Positions 56,270-64,000 of a stretch of DNA of 64,000 bases are shown piece by piece (position 1 is the first letter of the stretch; each line of letters opens with the position of its first letter). The translations under genes and the position numbers were made by a program. The DNA lies in assembly GCF_014108865.1 (NCBI RefSeq), contig NZ_CP053928.1, forward strand, positions 1,364,001 to 1,428,000, read 5' to 3'. The notes beneath the pieces were generated by a model. That model ran no database searches, was not told the DNA's origin, and saw only the letters and a list, made by a program, of their open reading frames with translations. This DNA is from Nocardioides sp. WS12. GTDB lineage: Bacteria; Actinomycetota; Actinomycetes; Propionibacteriales; Nocardioidaceae.

Positions 56270-56938
56270 CTATCTGTGACACCACGTATAAGTCACGTAG
56301 GTCGCCACCGACGCTCCGGCGACCGTGGGGGCGTCGTTCGCGCTCACAGCGGCGACGATCAGGCGTCCGGGCAGGGCTCCGTCGCCTGAGATTCCGGCCT
56401 CGGGCACCGCCAGCACGGTGACCTCGCGGGCCAGTTCCTCGGTCGTTCCTGCCTGCGGATCGGTGGCCAGCAGGTCGATCCGGTCGCCCACGGTGAGCAG
56501 CGCTGCCTGGCCCGCATCGGACAGCCGGATCGGCACCACGACGGTGCCGGGAGGCGGCGATTGAGCGAGGCCCGCGCCCACCAGGCGTACGTCGGTCACC
56601 GGTTCGCCCTCGCGGAGCGGGGCGGCCAGCAGGCGCCCGGCCGGCGCCCCCACCACCCCCTCCGGTACGACGCCAGGAGCCACCTGTTGCTCGACGAGGT
56701 CCTCGATGCGCAGGAGTTGCCCGGCCGGCAGGTCACGCGCGGCGACGAGCATCGTGGTGGATGCCGGTGGTGGCGGCGCGAGGGTACGCAGCGAGGCAGC
56801 GACCGCCACCGCGATCAGCAGAACCGCGATCAGGCGGCGTCGGCGGAGCACGCGTCGTCGTACCTCGGCGAGGGCGTCAGCGAAGGACTGGGCGCGGGTG
56901 CGCGGCGGGCGCGCCGATGAGGGGTCCCAAGAATCCAT
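56270..56938 (-). CDS. SAF-domain protein (CpaB/FlgA-like)
   Basis: 222 residues: cytoplasmic N-terminus rich in Arg, one membrane span (about 36-53), then an SAF domain (TTMLVAARDLPAGQLLRIEDLV, read in parts TTMLVAARDLPAG and LLRIEDLV) and a C-terminal domain with VGDRIDLLAT as in CpaB/RcpC proteins of Flp pilus assembly. No other pilus genes are adjacent. It is probably an envelope protein. It ends 57 bp before mscL on the same strand. Confidence 0.8.
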   Translation of the reverse strand: MDSWDPSSARPPRTRAQSFADALAEVRRRVLRRRRLIAVLLIAVAVAASLRTLAPPPPASTTMLVAARDLPAGQLLRIEDLVEQQVAPGVVPEGVVGAPAGRLLAAPLREGEPVTDVRLVGAGLAQSPPPGTVVVPIRLSDAGQAALLTVGDRIDLLATDPQAGTTEELAREVTVLAVPEAGISGDGALPGRLIVAAVSANDAPTVAGASVATYVTYTWCHR

Positions 56939-56989
56939 GCCCGCGACGGTAGGTCGCTGGCGCCGGTCGTGCCGGCGTCCTCCACAGGC

Positions 56990-57319
56990 TCAGGCAGGAG
57001 AGGCGGCAGCGCCGCTGCTGGTGCTGCTGCTCGAGGTCGACTTCGCGGGCGCCGAGGAGCCCGAGTCCGAAGACGACGAGGAAGAAGAGGACGCCGCGGG
57101 CGCGCCCTCGGAGGACGCGGCCGGCGAGGACGCGGTCGTCGAGGAGCGGCTGTCGGTCTTGTAGAAGCCGGAGCCCTTGAACACGACACCGACGGAGTTG
57201 AACACCTTGCGGAGCTTGCCCTCGCACGCGGGGCACACCGTCAGCGCGTCGTCGCTGAAGCTCTGGACCTGCTCGAACGCGTGGCTGCAGGCGGTGCAGA
57301 GGTACTGGTAGGTCGGCAT
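56990..57319 (-). CDS. FmdB-family zinc-ribbon protein
   Basis: 109 residues. MPTYQYLCTACSHAFE and VCPACEGKLRKVFNSVGVVFKGSGFY show the FmdB/CxxC zinc ribbon (Cys pairs at residues 8/11 and 29/32). The rest is a Ser/Ala-rich tail. Its function in actinobacteria is not established. A perfect CIRCE-type operator lies 17 bp upstream, suggesting heat-shock control by HrcA, which is unusual for this family. Confidence 0.85.
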   Translation of the reverse strand: MPTYQYLCTACSHAFEQVQSFSDDALTVCPACEGKLRKVFNSVGVVFKGSGFYKTDSRSSTTASSPAASSEGAPAASSSSSSSSDSGSSAPAKSTSSSSTSSGAAASPA

Positions 57320-57335
57320 CGGTGGATTCTCCGGG

Positions 57336-57362
57336 TTGGCACTCTCGACTTTCGAGTGCCAA
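57336..57362. promoter_or_regulatory. CIRCE operator (HrcA-binding type)
   Basis: TTGGCACTC-N9-GAGTGCCAA, perfectly symmetric. It matches the CIRCE consensus TTAGCACTC-N9-GAGTGCTAA with A-to-G/T-to-C changes in both arms. It lies 17 bp before the FmdB-type start and 31 bp before the divergent penicillin-acylase-type start. Confidence 0.8.
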
Positions 57363-57392
57363 TGCTACGTCACGACCCCCACAGACGGCACA

Positions 57393-60098
57393 ATGACGCC
57401 CACCATGTCGGGAGCAGAGAACGTCGATCAGCACGCCAGCCCGGATTCGGGGTCCCGAAGGTGGTCGCGCTCAGTGCGCTGGCTGACCGTGATCGCCGTG
57501 TTGTGCACGATCGCGCTGGTGGCCAGCCTGACAACGGCATGGGTCGTCGCGCGCAAGCCCTGGCCGCAGACCAGCGGGGAGCTGGAGATCAGCGGTCTCG
57601 AGGGCGAAGTGCAGGTGATCCGTGACGAGGCCGGCATCCCGCAGATCTACGCCGACTCGATGCCGGACCTGATGCTCGCGCAGGGCTTTGTCCACGCCCA
57701 GGACCGCTTCTTCGAGATGGACGTACGACGCCATGCCACCGCCGGTCGGCTCTCGGAACTCTTCGGCGAAGCCGGGATCGAGAGCGACCTGGTGGTGCGG
57801 ACCCTCGGTTGGCGCGACGTCGCCGAGAAGGAACTGACCCTGCTTCGCCCGGCCACGCGCAGCGCGCTCGACGCCTACGCCGAGGGCGTCAACGCCTATC
57901 TCGCCGGCCGCTCACCCTCCGACATGTCGCTGGAGTACAGCCTGCTCGGTCTCAGCGGCCTCGACTACACCCCCGCGAAGTGGACCGCCGTCGACTCCAT
58001 CGCCTGGCTGAAGGCGATGGCGTGGGACCTGCGCGGCAACATGGAGGAGGAGATCGGGCGCGCCCTCACGGCCGCAACCGTCGGCACCCAGCGCATGGCC
58101 GACCTCTATCCCGGCTACCCCTACGCGAAGCACGACCCGATCGTCCAACAGGGCGGACTGCTCGGCGACGAGTTCGACCAGGACGTCAGCGGCGGCGGGC
58201 AAAGGCTGTTGCAACGTCCGCCCCTCGGCGATCCCGACGCGCTGGCGGCCCTCGCTGAGGTGCGCGGAGTCCTCGCCGGCGTACCGCCACTGCTCGGGCA
58301 GGGCGACGGCATCGGCAGCAACGCCTGGGTCGTCGACGGCAACCACACCAGCACCGGCGAGCCGATGCTCGCCAACGACCCGCACCTCGGGATCTCGCTC
58401 CCGGGTGTGTGGACACAGGTGGGGCTGCACTGCCGCACGGTCTCGACGGAGTGCCCGATGGACGTGGCCGGGTTCAGCTTCTCCGGCGTTCCGGGCGTGG
58501 TCATCGGACACAACGCCGACATCGCGTGGGGCTTCACCAACCTCAGCCCGGACGTCACCGACCTCTACGTCGAGCGGATCAAGGGCGACACGTGGGAGTC
58601 CGACGGCAAGGACCTGCCGCTCGTCGTACGCAAGGAAGTCATCAAGGTCCGCGACGGATCGTCGATCGACCTCGACGTGCGCTCGACGAGCCACGGGCCG
58701 TTGCTGTCCGACCTGGCCGAGCTGGACGACGAACTGGACGCGGTCGACCTGACCGAGGACGGCCTGGTCGACCAGCTCACCGACATCGCCTCGGAGCAGG
58801 GGCCGGAGAACTCCGGCGACGAGTCCTTCGAGGACCACATGAGCGACGTCCTGCAGCGGGAGTACGGCGTCTCGCTCGCCTGGACCGCACTCGAGCCGCG
58901 GCCCACGGCGGACGCACTCTTCGCGCTCAACACCGCCAGCGACTGGACGTCGTTCCGTGCCGCGCTCAGCGACTTCGCCGTACCCGGGCAGAACGTCGTG
59001 TACGCCGACACGAAGGGCCACATCGGCTACCAGGCGACCGGGCTCGTCCCGATCCGCAAGCCCGGCAACGACGGCCGGATGCCCGCTGCAGGGTGGAAGA
59101 GCGACACCGCCTGGACCGGCGAGTTCGTTCCGTACGACGCCCTTCCGAACGTGCTCGACCCGGACTCGGGGATCATCACGACCGCGAACCAGGCGGTGAT
59201 CGACCCGGAGCGGTACGCGCCGTTCCTCACCTCCGACTGGGACCTCGGCTACCGCTCGGCGCGGATCAACGAGCTCCTCGAGGCCGACGACGAACTGAGC
59301 GTGCGCAGCATGGGGGCGATCCAGCTCGACGACTGGAACGCCATCGGCGAGGTGCTGACGCCGTACCTGCTGCGGGTCGACCTGCCGCGCGGCTACTACT
59401 CCGACGGCCAGCGGTTGCTGCGTTCGTGGAACTACCGGCAGGGCCCGGAGAGCGGCGCGGCCGCCTACTTCAACGTCGTGTGGCGCGAGGTGCTGCAGCG
59501 GACCTTCGGCGACGAGTTGCCCGACGCCCTCGACCCCGACGGCAGCGACCGCTGGTTCGCCGTCCTCGCGTCGATCCTGCCCAAGGGATCGGCGAGCTGG
59601 TGGGACGACGTCGAGACCGACGGCGTCCGGGAAGGTCGCGACGACATCCTGCGCGCGTCCATGAAGGCCGCGCGCGACGAACTCACCGCACGCGAGTCAC
59701 CCAACGCCGAGGAGTGGACGTGGGGTGCACTGCACAAGCTCGAGCTCCGCTCGGCGACGCTGGGGGAGTCGGGCATCGGTGTCATTGAGCGGATCTTCAA
59801 CCGTGGCGGCTGGGAAGTCGGCGGCGGCGGTTCGCTCGTCAACGCGACCGGCTGGGACGCGACCGAGGGGTACGACGTCGTGACCGCCCCGTCGATGCGG
59901 ATGGTCGTGCCGATGGACGACCTGGACGCCGCGCGCTGGATCAACCTGACCGGCGTCTCCGGGCACGCGTACCACCCGAACTACACCGACCAGACCGACC
60001 GCTGGGCCCGCGGCGAGACCCTGCCGTGGGTGTTCTCCGACGGCGCCGTCGAGGATGCCGGCGAAGACGTGCTGACCCTGCTGCCCGCCGGCGGTTAG
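57393..60098 (+). CDS. Penicillin acylase-family Ntn hydrolase
   Basis: 901 residues. A membrane anchor near residues 28-53 and then the two-subunit precursor architecture: alpha part, spacer, and the autoprocessing nucleophile Ser in GIGSNAWVV near residue 306. VPGVVIGHNADIAWGFTN follows. Penicillin/AHL acylases hydrolyse amide bonds, such as those of beta-lactams, acyl-homoserine lactones or lipoamino acids. It is extracytoplasmic. Start at 57393 is favoured; the ATG at 57405 is also possible. Its last 4 bp overlap the convergent cyclo-ligase gene. Confidence 0.9.
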   Translation: MTPTMSGAENVDQHASPDSGSRRWSRSVRWLTVIAVLCTIALVASLTTAWVVARKPWPQTSGELEISGLEGEVQVIRDEAGIPQIYADSMPDLMLAQGFVHAQDRFFEMDVRRHATAGRLSELFGEAGIESDLVVRTLGWRDVAEKELTLLRPATRSALDAYAEGVNAYLAGRSPSDMSLEYSLLGLSGLDYTPAKWTAVDSIAWLKAMAWDLRGNMEEEIGRALTAATVGTQRMADLYPGYPYAKHDPIVQQGGLLGDEFDQDVSGGGQRLLQRPPLGDPDALAALAEVRGVLAGVPPLLGQGDGIGSNAWVVDGNHTSTGEPMLANDPHLGISLPGVWTQVGLHCRTVSTECPMDVAGFSFSGVPGVVIGHNADIAWGFTNLSPDVTDLYVERIKGDTWESDGKDLPLVVRKEVIKVRDGSSIDLDVRSTSHGPLLSDLAELDDELDAVDLTEDGLVDQLTDIASEQGPENSGDESFEDHMSDVLQREYGVSLAWTALEPRPTADALFALNTASDWTSFRAALSDFAVPGQNVVYADTKGHIGYQATGLVPIRKPGNDGRMPAAGWKSDTAWTGEFVPYDALPNVLDPDSGIITTANQAVIDPERYAPFLTSDWDLGYRSARINELLEADDELSVRSMGAIQLDDWNAIGEVLTPYLLRVDLPRGYYSDGQRLLRSWNYRQGPESGAAAYFNVVWREVLQRTFGDELPDALDPDGSDRWFAVLASILPKGSASWWDDVETDGVREGRDDILRASMKAARDELTARESPNAEEWTWGALHKLELRSATLGESGIGVIERIFNRGGWEVGGGGSLVNATGWDATEGYDVVTAPSMRMVVPMDDLDAARWINLTGVSGHAYHPNYTDQTDRWARGETLPWVFSDGAVEDAGEDVLTLLPAGG

Positions 60099-60688
60099 AA
60101 GCGGAGCAGCCCGCCTGGCGTCGCGGCGGCCGTGACCGGTCGGTCGTGCGGCTCGGCCGGTACGTCGGGGAGCACCTCGTCGTCGTACAAAAGGACACAG
60201 GTGAAGGTGCCCGCCGGCACGCGGCCGAGCGCGCGGTCGTAGGAGCCGCCGCCGCGGCCCAGGCGAATCCCGCCCTCCGACACGGCAACACCGGGCACCA
60301 GAACGACATCGGCGGTCGCCACGGCGTCGACGCCGAGGGACGGACCCACGGGTTCGAGAAGTCCGCGGCGAGCGGGCGCCAGGGACATCAGTCCCCGGTA
60401 GACCGCCCAGTCGAGGTCGTTGTCCGGCAGCAGGACGGGGAGGATCACCCGCTTGCCTGCGTCGGCCAGTCGGTCGAGCAGATCGGTCGTGCCGGGCTCG
60501 GTGCCGAGGGAGACGTAGCACGCGACGGTCGCGGCCCGTCGTACCTCATCGGTGGCCAGCAGGACGTCGGCAATGGCCCGCGCGGCTTCGCCGACCTCGG
60601 TCAGCGGTCGACGCCGCCGGCCGGTCAGGACCTGGTCCCGGACAGCGATCTTGCGTGTCGCCTCTTGGCGCGGTTGTGGACCGGTCAC
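60095..60688 (-). CDS. 5-formyltetrahydrofolate cyclo-ligase
   Basis: 197 residues. Conserved C-terminal RLGRGGGSYDRAL near 143 (substrate/Mg site) and VLVPGVAVSEGG in front of it; the N-terminal basic region supplies ATP contacts. It converts 5-formyl-THF to 5,10-methenyl-THF using ATP, returning the stored folate to the active pool. GTG start at 60688; divergent from the UGPase gene with only 22 bp between start codons. Confidence 0.9.
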   Translation of the reverse strand: MTGPQPRQEATRKIAVRDQVLTGRRRRPLTEVGEAARAIADVLLATDEVRRAATVACYVSLGTEPGTTDLLDRLADAGKRVILPVLLPDNDLDWAVYRGLMSLAPARRGLLEPVGPSLGVDAVATADVVLVPGVAVSEGGIRLGRGGGSYDRALGRVPAGTFTCVLLYDDEVLPDVPAEPHDRPVTAAATPGGLLRF

Positions 60689-60698
60689 CGGACAAGCC

Positions 60699-60704
60699 TA
60701 CGAT
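60699..60704 (+). promoter_or_regulatory. -10 element of a leaderless promoter
   Basis: TACGAT ends 6 nt before the UGPase ATG at 60711. Confidence 0.45.
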
Positions 60705-60710
60705 CGACTC

Positions 60711-62108
60711 ATGGGTATGACTGGACGTAGCGGTGGACTCGAGAAGGCGCGGGCAAAGATGCTGGCGGCGGGCGTGGACCCGGTGGCGATCGACACCTTC
60801 GCTCACTACTACCGACTGCTCGAGCACGGCGAGACCGGGATGATCCCTGAGTCGTCGATCGACCCCGTCGACATCGAGAGCCTTGCTGACGCGGACGTCC
60901 CCGCCGATGTCGCGGCCGACGCGATCGGCAAGACCGTCGCCATCAAGCTCAACGGCGGCCTCGGTACGTCGATGGGCATGGACCGCGCGAAGTCGCTGTT
61001 GTGCGTACGCCGCGGCCTGTCCTTCCTCGACATCATGGCCCGCCAGGCGCTCCACCTCCGCAAGGAGTACGACGCCCGGTTGCCCTTGATCCTGATGAAC
61101 TCCTTCCGCACCTCCGCGGACACGCTGCACGCACTCGGGCGCTACGAGGACCTGGCGGTCGACGGACTGCCCATCGAGTTCCTGCAGAACAAGGAGCCCA
61201 AGCTCCTCGCGTCCGACCTGACGCCGGTGTCGTGGCCGAAGGAGCCGGATCTCGAGTGGTGTCCGCCGGGCCACGGTGACGTCTACACCGCGCTGCGCGG
61301 CACCGGCCTGCTCGACCAGCTCATCGAGCACGGGTTCCGCTACGTGTTCGTCTCGAACTCCGACAATCTCGGTGCGGTGCCGGACCCGAAGGTGGCCGGC
61401 TGGTTCGCCGCGTCGGGTGCACCGTTCGCGATCGAGGCGGTTCGTCGTACGGCCTCGGACCGCAAGGGTGGCCACTTCGCCCGCCGCAAGACCGACGGCC
61501 GGATCGTCCTGCGCGAGACCGCGCAGACGGCGAAGGAGGACCTCGAGGCCCTCGCCGACCTGACCCGCCACCAGTTCTGTTCGACGAACAACCTGTGGTT
61601 CGACCTGCACGCGATGAAGGCCAAGCTCGACGAACGTGAGGGCATCCTCGGCCTGCCGCTGATTCGCAACAACAAGACCGTCGACCCGGCCGACCCCGAC
61701 AGCCCGGCGGTCGTGCAGATCGAGACCGCGATGGGTGCGGCGATCGAGGTGTTCGACGGTGCTCGCCTGATCGAGGTCGGGCGTGACCGGTTCATCCCGG
61801 TGAAGACCACCAACGACCTGCTGGTGCTGCGTTCCGACGTCTACGAGATCGGCGCCGACTTCGGCCTGACCCAGGTCGCCAGCGAGGTGCCGTTCGTCGA
61901 GCTCGACGCCGACCACTACAAGCTGGTCGACGACTTCGACCAGCGCTTCCCCGAGGGTGCGCCGTCGCTGGCGAAGGCGTCGTCCCTCAGCGTCGACGGC
62001 GACTGGACCTTCGGCCACGGCGTCCAGGTCGTCGGCTCGGTCGAGCTCTCGGGCAAGGGTGCGCAGCGGGTTGCTGCCGGCGAGGTACTCGCTGGTTCGG
62101 AAGGCTGA
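60711..62108 (+). CDS. UTP-glucose-1-phosphate uridylyltransferase (UDPGP family)
   Basis: 465 residues. The nucleotide-binding loop KLNGGLGTSMGMDRAKS near residue 80 is the hallmark of the eukaryotic-type UDPGP family, which is common in actinobacteria, as opposed to the GalU type. Other motifs: FVSNSDNLGAV near 218 (metal/UTP site) and FSTNNLWF-like FCSTNNLWFDL. It makes UDP-glucose for envelope and trehalose synthesis. ATG at 60711 has no ribosome site; a -10 element 6 nt upstream fits a leaderless transcript. Confidence 0.9.
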   Translation: MGMTGRSGGLEKARAKMLAAGVDPVAIDTFAHYYRLLEHGETGMIPESSIDPVDIESLADADVPADVAADAIGKTVAIKLNGGLGTSMGMDRAKSLLCVRRGLSFLDIMARQALHLRKEYDARLPLILMNSFRTSADTLHALGRYEDLAVDGLPIEFLQNKEPKLLASDLTPVSWPKEPDLEWCPPGHGDVYTALRGTGLLDQLIEHGFRYVFVSNSDNLGAVPDPKVAGWFAASGAPFAIEAVRRTASDRKGGHFARRKTDGRIVLRETAQTAKEDLEALADLTRHQFCSTNNLWFDLHAMKAKLDEREGILGLPLIRNNKTVDPADPDSPAVVQIETAMGAAIEVFDGARLIEVGRDRFIPVKTTNDLLVLRSDVYEIGADFGLTQVASEVPFVELDADHYKLVDDFDQRFPEGAPSLAKASSLSVDGDWTFGHGVQVVGSVELSGKGAQRVAAGEVLAGSEG

Positions 62109-62112
62109 CCCG

Positions 62113-63333
62113 TTGGCTGGATCGCCCGGGTCGACCGTGTCGGTCGAAGAGCACCGCGCCCGGATCCTTGGCACGGTCGCCCCGTTGACGCGCTTCGACA
62201 TGGTGGCGCTGGCCGACGCGATCGGTCGAGTACTGGCAGCCGATGTGACAGCCCTGCTGTCGGTACCGCCGTTCGACCATGCGGCGATGGACGGTTTCGC
62301 GGTCCGAGCCGCCGACGTCGTTGCCGCCTCCGAGGCGACGCCCGTCGACCTGCCCGTCGCCGGCGTGATCGCAGCAGGCGATCAGGTCCTGCCGCTTCCC
62401 GAGGGTGCGGCCATCCGGATCATGACCGGAGCTCCGGTGCCCCCGGGCACGGACGTGGTCATCCCCTTCGAGTGGACGACGGGCGCCGATCCGGTGCGGA
62501 TCCTGCGGACCGCCGCGACGGGTCGCCACATCCGCAAGGAGGGCGAGGACGTCGCCGCCGGCGAGATCGCGCTGCGCGCCGACACCCGCCTCGGTCCCCC
62601 GCAGATCGGCCTGCTCACGTCCGTTGGGGTGCGGGAGGTGCCGGTGCATCCGCGGCCCCTTCTCGCCGTCATCTCCACCGGCGCCGAACTGGTCGACGGC
62701 CAGATCCCCGACAGCAACACCGCGACCCTGGCCTCGGCCGGTCGCGCGACCGGCGCCGACGTCACAGCCTTCGGACCGGTGGCCGACGACCCGGCGATCT
62801 TCCGCGAGCAGTTGCAGAAGGCCGCCGAGGTGTCCGACCTGGTCGTGACGACGGGCGGCGTCTCCGCCGGCGACCACGACGTGGTGAAGGCCGCGCTGCG
62901 CGACGCCGACGGCTTCTGGTTCGGCCCCGTTGCCATGAAGCCCGGCCGTCCGCAGGGCTTCGGCGTCGTGCCGACGTCGGACGGGCGGCAGGTTCCGGTG
63001 GTCACCCTGCCGGGCACGCCCGTGGCCGCCTACGCCTCCTTCCTGTTGTACGTCGTCCCGGCGCTCCACGTCCTCGCTGGACGCGAGGTCGCGCGCCAGA
63101 CGGCCGCACTCGCTGCGCCGGTCGAGGGTGCCGATCGCACCGTCCTGCTGCCTGGCCTGTTCGACCACGAGGGCCGGATCGCCCCGCTGCCGGGGCACGC
63201 CGGCCACTCGCAACGGTTGCTCGCCGTGGCCGATGCATTGCTCGTCGTACCCGCGACCGGAAAGGTGGTGCCCGAGGGCACCACCGTCGAGGTCCTGCCG
63301 CTCCACCCCGAGGAGGACCGAGATGGCCGATGA
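62113..63333 (+). CDS. moeA: Molybdopterin molybdenumtransferase
   Basis: 406 residues from a TTG at 62113 preceded by GGAAGG; a GTG at 62137 is the alternative. PFDHAAMDGFAVRAADV near 55, TGAPVPPGTDVVIPFE near 100, TGAELV, GGVSAGDHDVV near 258 and MKPGRPQGFG near 278 are the MoeA signatures. It inserts molybdate into adenylated molybdopterin to finish molybdenum cofactor. It overlaps moaC by 11 nt. The three Moco genes here form one operon, possibly transcribed with the UGPase gene. Confidence 0.93.
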   Translation: MAGSPGSTVSVEEHRARILGTVAPLTRFDMVALADAIGRVLAADVTALLSVPPFDHAAMDGFAVRAADVVAASEATPVDLPVAGVIAAGDQVLPLPEGAAIRIMTGAPVPPGTDVVIPFEWTTGADPVRILRTAATGRHIRKEGEDVAAGEIALRADTRLGPPQIGLLTSVGVREVPVHPRPLLAVISTGAELVDGQIPDSNTATLASAGRATGADVTAFGPVADDPAIFREQLQKAAEVSDLVVTTGGVSAGDHDVVKAALRDADGFWFGPVAMKPGRPQGFGVVPTSDGRQVPVVTLPGTPVAAYASFLLYVVPALHVLAGREVARQTAALAAPVEGADRTVLLPGLFDHEGRIAPLPGHAGHSQRLLAVADALLVVPATGKVVPEGTTVEVLPLHPEEDRDGR

Positions 63334-63808
63334 CGCCACCCAGCCACGGTTGACCCATGTCGACGCCAGTGGCGCTGCGCGGATGGTCGACGTGTCCGCG
63401 AAGGACGTCACGCACAGGGTCGCGAGCGCGTCCGGCCGCGTCCTGGTCTCGGCCGAGGTCATCGGACTGCTGCGCGGCGAAGGCGTGCCGAAGGGCGACG
63501 CCCTGGCCGTCGCGCGGATCGCCGGGATCATGGGCGCCAAGCAGACGCCCGCGCTCATCCCGCTCTGCCACCCGCTCGCCATCTCCGGTGTCACCGTCGA
63601 CCTGTCCGTCGCCGACGACGCCGTCGAGATCCTGGCCACCGTGAAGACCACCGATCGGACGGGCGTCGAGATGGAGGCGCTCACCGCCGTCTCCGTCGCC
63701 GCGCTCACCGTCGTCGACATGGTCAAGGCCGTCGACAAGGCCGCGGTCATCACCGACATCCAGGTCGAGACCAAGTCCGGCGGCAAGTCCGGGGACTACA
63801 CCCGATGA
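63323..63808 (+). CDS. moaC: Cyclic pyranopterin monophosphate synthase
   Basis: 161 residues. IPLCHPLAISG (His in the active site) near 76 and TGVEMEALTAVSVAALTVVDMVKAVDK near 113 (MEALTAVSVA and DMVKAVDK) are the MoaC motifs. It catalyses the second half of the first step of molybdenum-cofactor synthesis, after MoaA. Ribosome site AGGAGG just upstream of the ATG at 63323, inside moeA. The stop overlaps the next start (ATGA). Confidence 0.94.
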   Translation: MADDATQPRLTHVDASGAARMVDVSAKDVTHRVASASGRVLVSAEVIGLLRGEGVPKGDALAVARIAGIMGAKQTPALIPLCHPLAISGVTVDLSVADDAVEILATVKTTDRTGVEMEALTAVSVAALTVVDMVKAVDKAAVITDIQVETKSGGKSGDYTR

Positions 63809-64000
63809 CTGGCCTGCCTGCGACGGTGATCGTTGCGTCGAACCGCGCCGCCGCTGGTGTGTACGACGACACGACCGGCCCGCTGATCGTCGATGCCTTG
63901 CAGGGACTGGGCTTTGTCGTCGCCGCGCCCGTGGTCTGCCCGGACGGGGAACCGGTCGGGGAAGCCATCGCCGCGGCGGTCGCTGCCGGCGCGCGCGTCG
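63805..64000 (+). CDS. MogA/MoaB-like molybdopterin-binding protein, partial
   Basis: Only the first 65 residues are in the window. TVIVASNRAAAGVYDDTTGP matches the MogA/MoaB N-terminus, where a Ser/Asn-Arg turn binds the pterin. The family adenylates molybdopterin before MoeA acts. It completes the moeA - moaC - mog gene set and is cut by the right edge. Confidence 0.85.
   Translation, partial: MTGLPATVIVASNRAAAGVYDDTTGPLIVDALQGLGFVVAAPVVCPDGEPVGEAIAAAVAAGARV

Noticed and set aside
1..64000. CRISPR arrays, rRNA genes, riboswitches, prophage
   Set aside because: None seen. No regularly spaced direct repeats other than the IS end motifs, and no integrase, capsid or rRNA-like sequence.

Overview
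This window looks like the chromosome of a high-GC actinobacterium, most likely a Nocardioides-like member of the Propionibacteriales. That is an inference from the high GC content, the mce lipid-import locus, the LytR-CpsA-Psr/MscL/FmdB/UGPase/MoeA neighbourhood and many apparently leaderless genes. There are about 67 genes. Roughly the first 52 kb is a lipid or isoprenoid uptake-and-oxidation island, and the last 10 kb is ordinary housekeeping DNA.

Region 1 (1-7.7 kb): a desaturase-like FAD oxidoreductase cut by the window edge, a small membrane protein (copy 1 of a seven-member family), a TetR regulator, an alpha/beta hydrolase with a hotdog thioesterase, and enoyl-CoA hydratase/acyl-CoA dehydrogenase genes. 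Region 2 (7.8-18.2 kb): a complete mce operon (two YrbE permeases, MceA-F, two Mce-associated proteins) followed by an SCP2-like protein. Region 3 (18.3-32.6 kb): a cytochrome P450 with its [3Fe-4S] ferredoxin and ferredoxin reductase, a GMC oxidoreductase, a TetR gene broken by a 10-bp tandem duplication, an aldehyde dehydrogenase, an acyl-CoA synthetase, an alpha-methylacyl-CoA racemase, crotonase-fold enzymes, an SDR and a Baeyer-Villiger monooxygenase. Together these suggest import of a branched hydrophobic molecule, terminal hydroxylation, oxidation to the acid, CoA activation, epimerisation of a methyl branch and beta-oxidation. The substrate cannot be read from the sequence.

Region 4 (32.7-51 kb) is the most unusual part. 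It carries NorQ- and NorD-like proteins, two copies each of NorE-like (oxidase subunit III) and NorF-like (subunit IV) proteins, an AveC-like membrane protein, six more copies of the membrane family, a pair of multi-pass proteins with HD/TYDHWF motifs, a second desaturase-like FAD enzyme, the Mce ATPase MceG and a carotenoid-cleavage-type oxygenase. No heme-copper catalytic subunit (NorB/CtaD) is present, so this looks like an accessory set serving an unrecognised membrane enzyme.

A palindromic site, approximately TTGAGAC-N5/7-GTTCAA, sits close to the start codons of at least ten of these transcription units, including mce, mceG, P450, aldehyde dehydrogenase, Baeyer-Villiger monooxygenase, carotenoid oxygenase and two membrane-family genes. 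It appears to tie regions 1-4 into one regulon. Three paralogous TetR proteins sharing a GVVRQT(V/L)Y recognition helix are candidate regulators.

Region 5 (52.3-64 kb): an IS481-family element that has inserted just 3' of a tRNA-Arg(CCU) gene and separated it from its terminator, then LCP, MscL, SAF-domain, FmdB-type (with a CIRCE operator), penicillin-acylase-type, 5-formyl-THF cyclo-ligase, UDP-glucose pyrophosphorylase and molybdenum-cofactor (moeA, moaC, mog-like) genes. The last is cut by the right edge.
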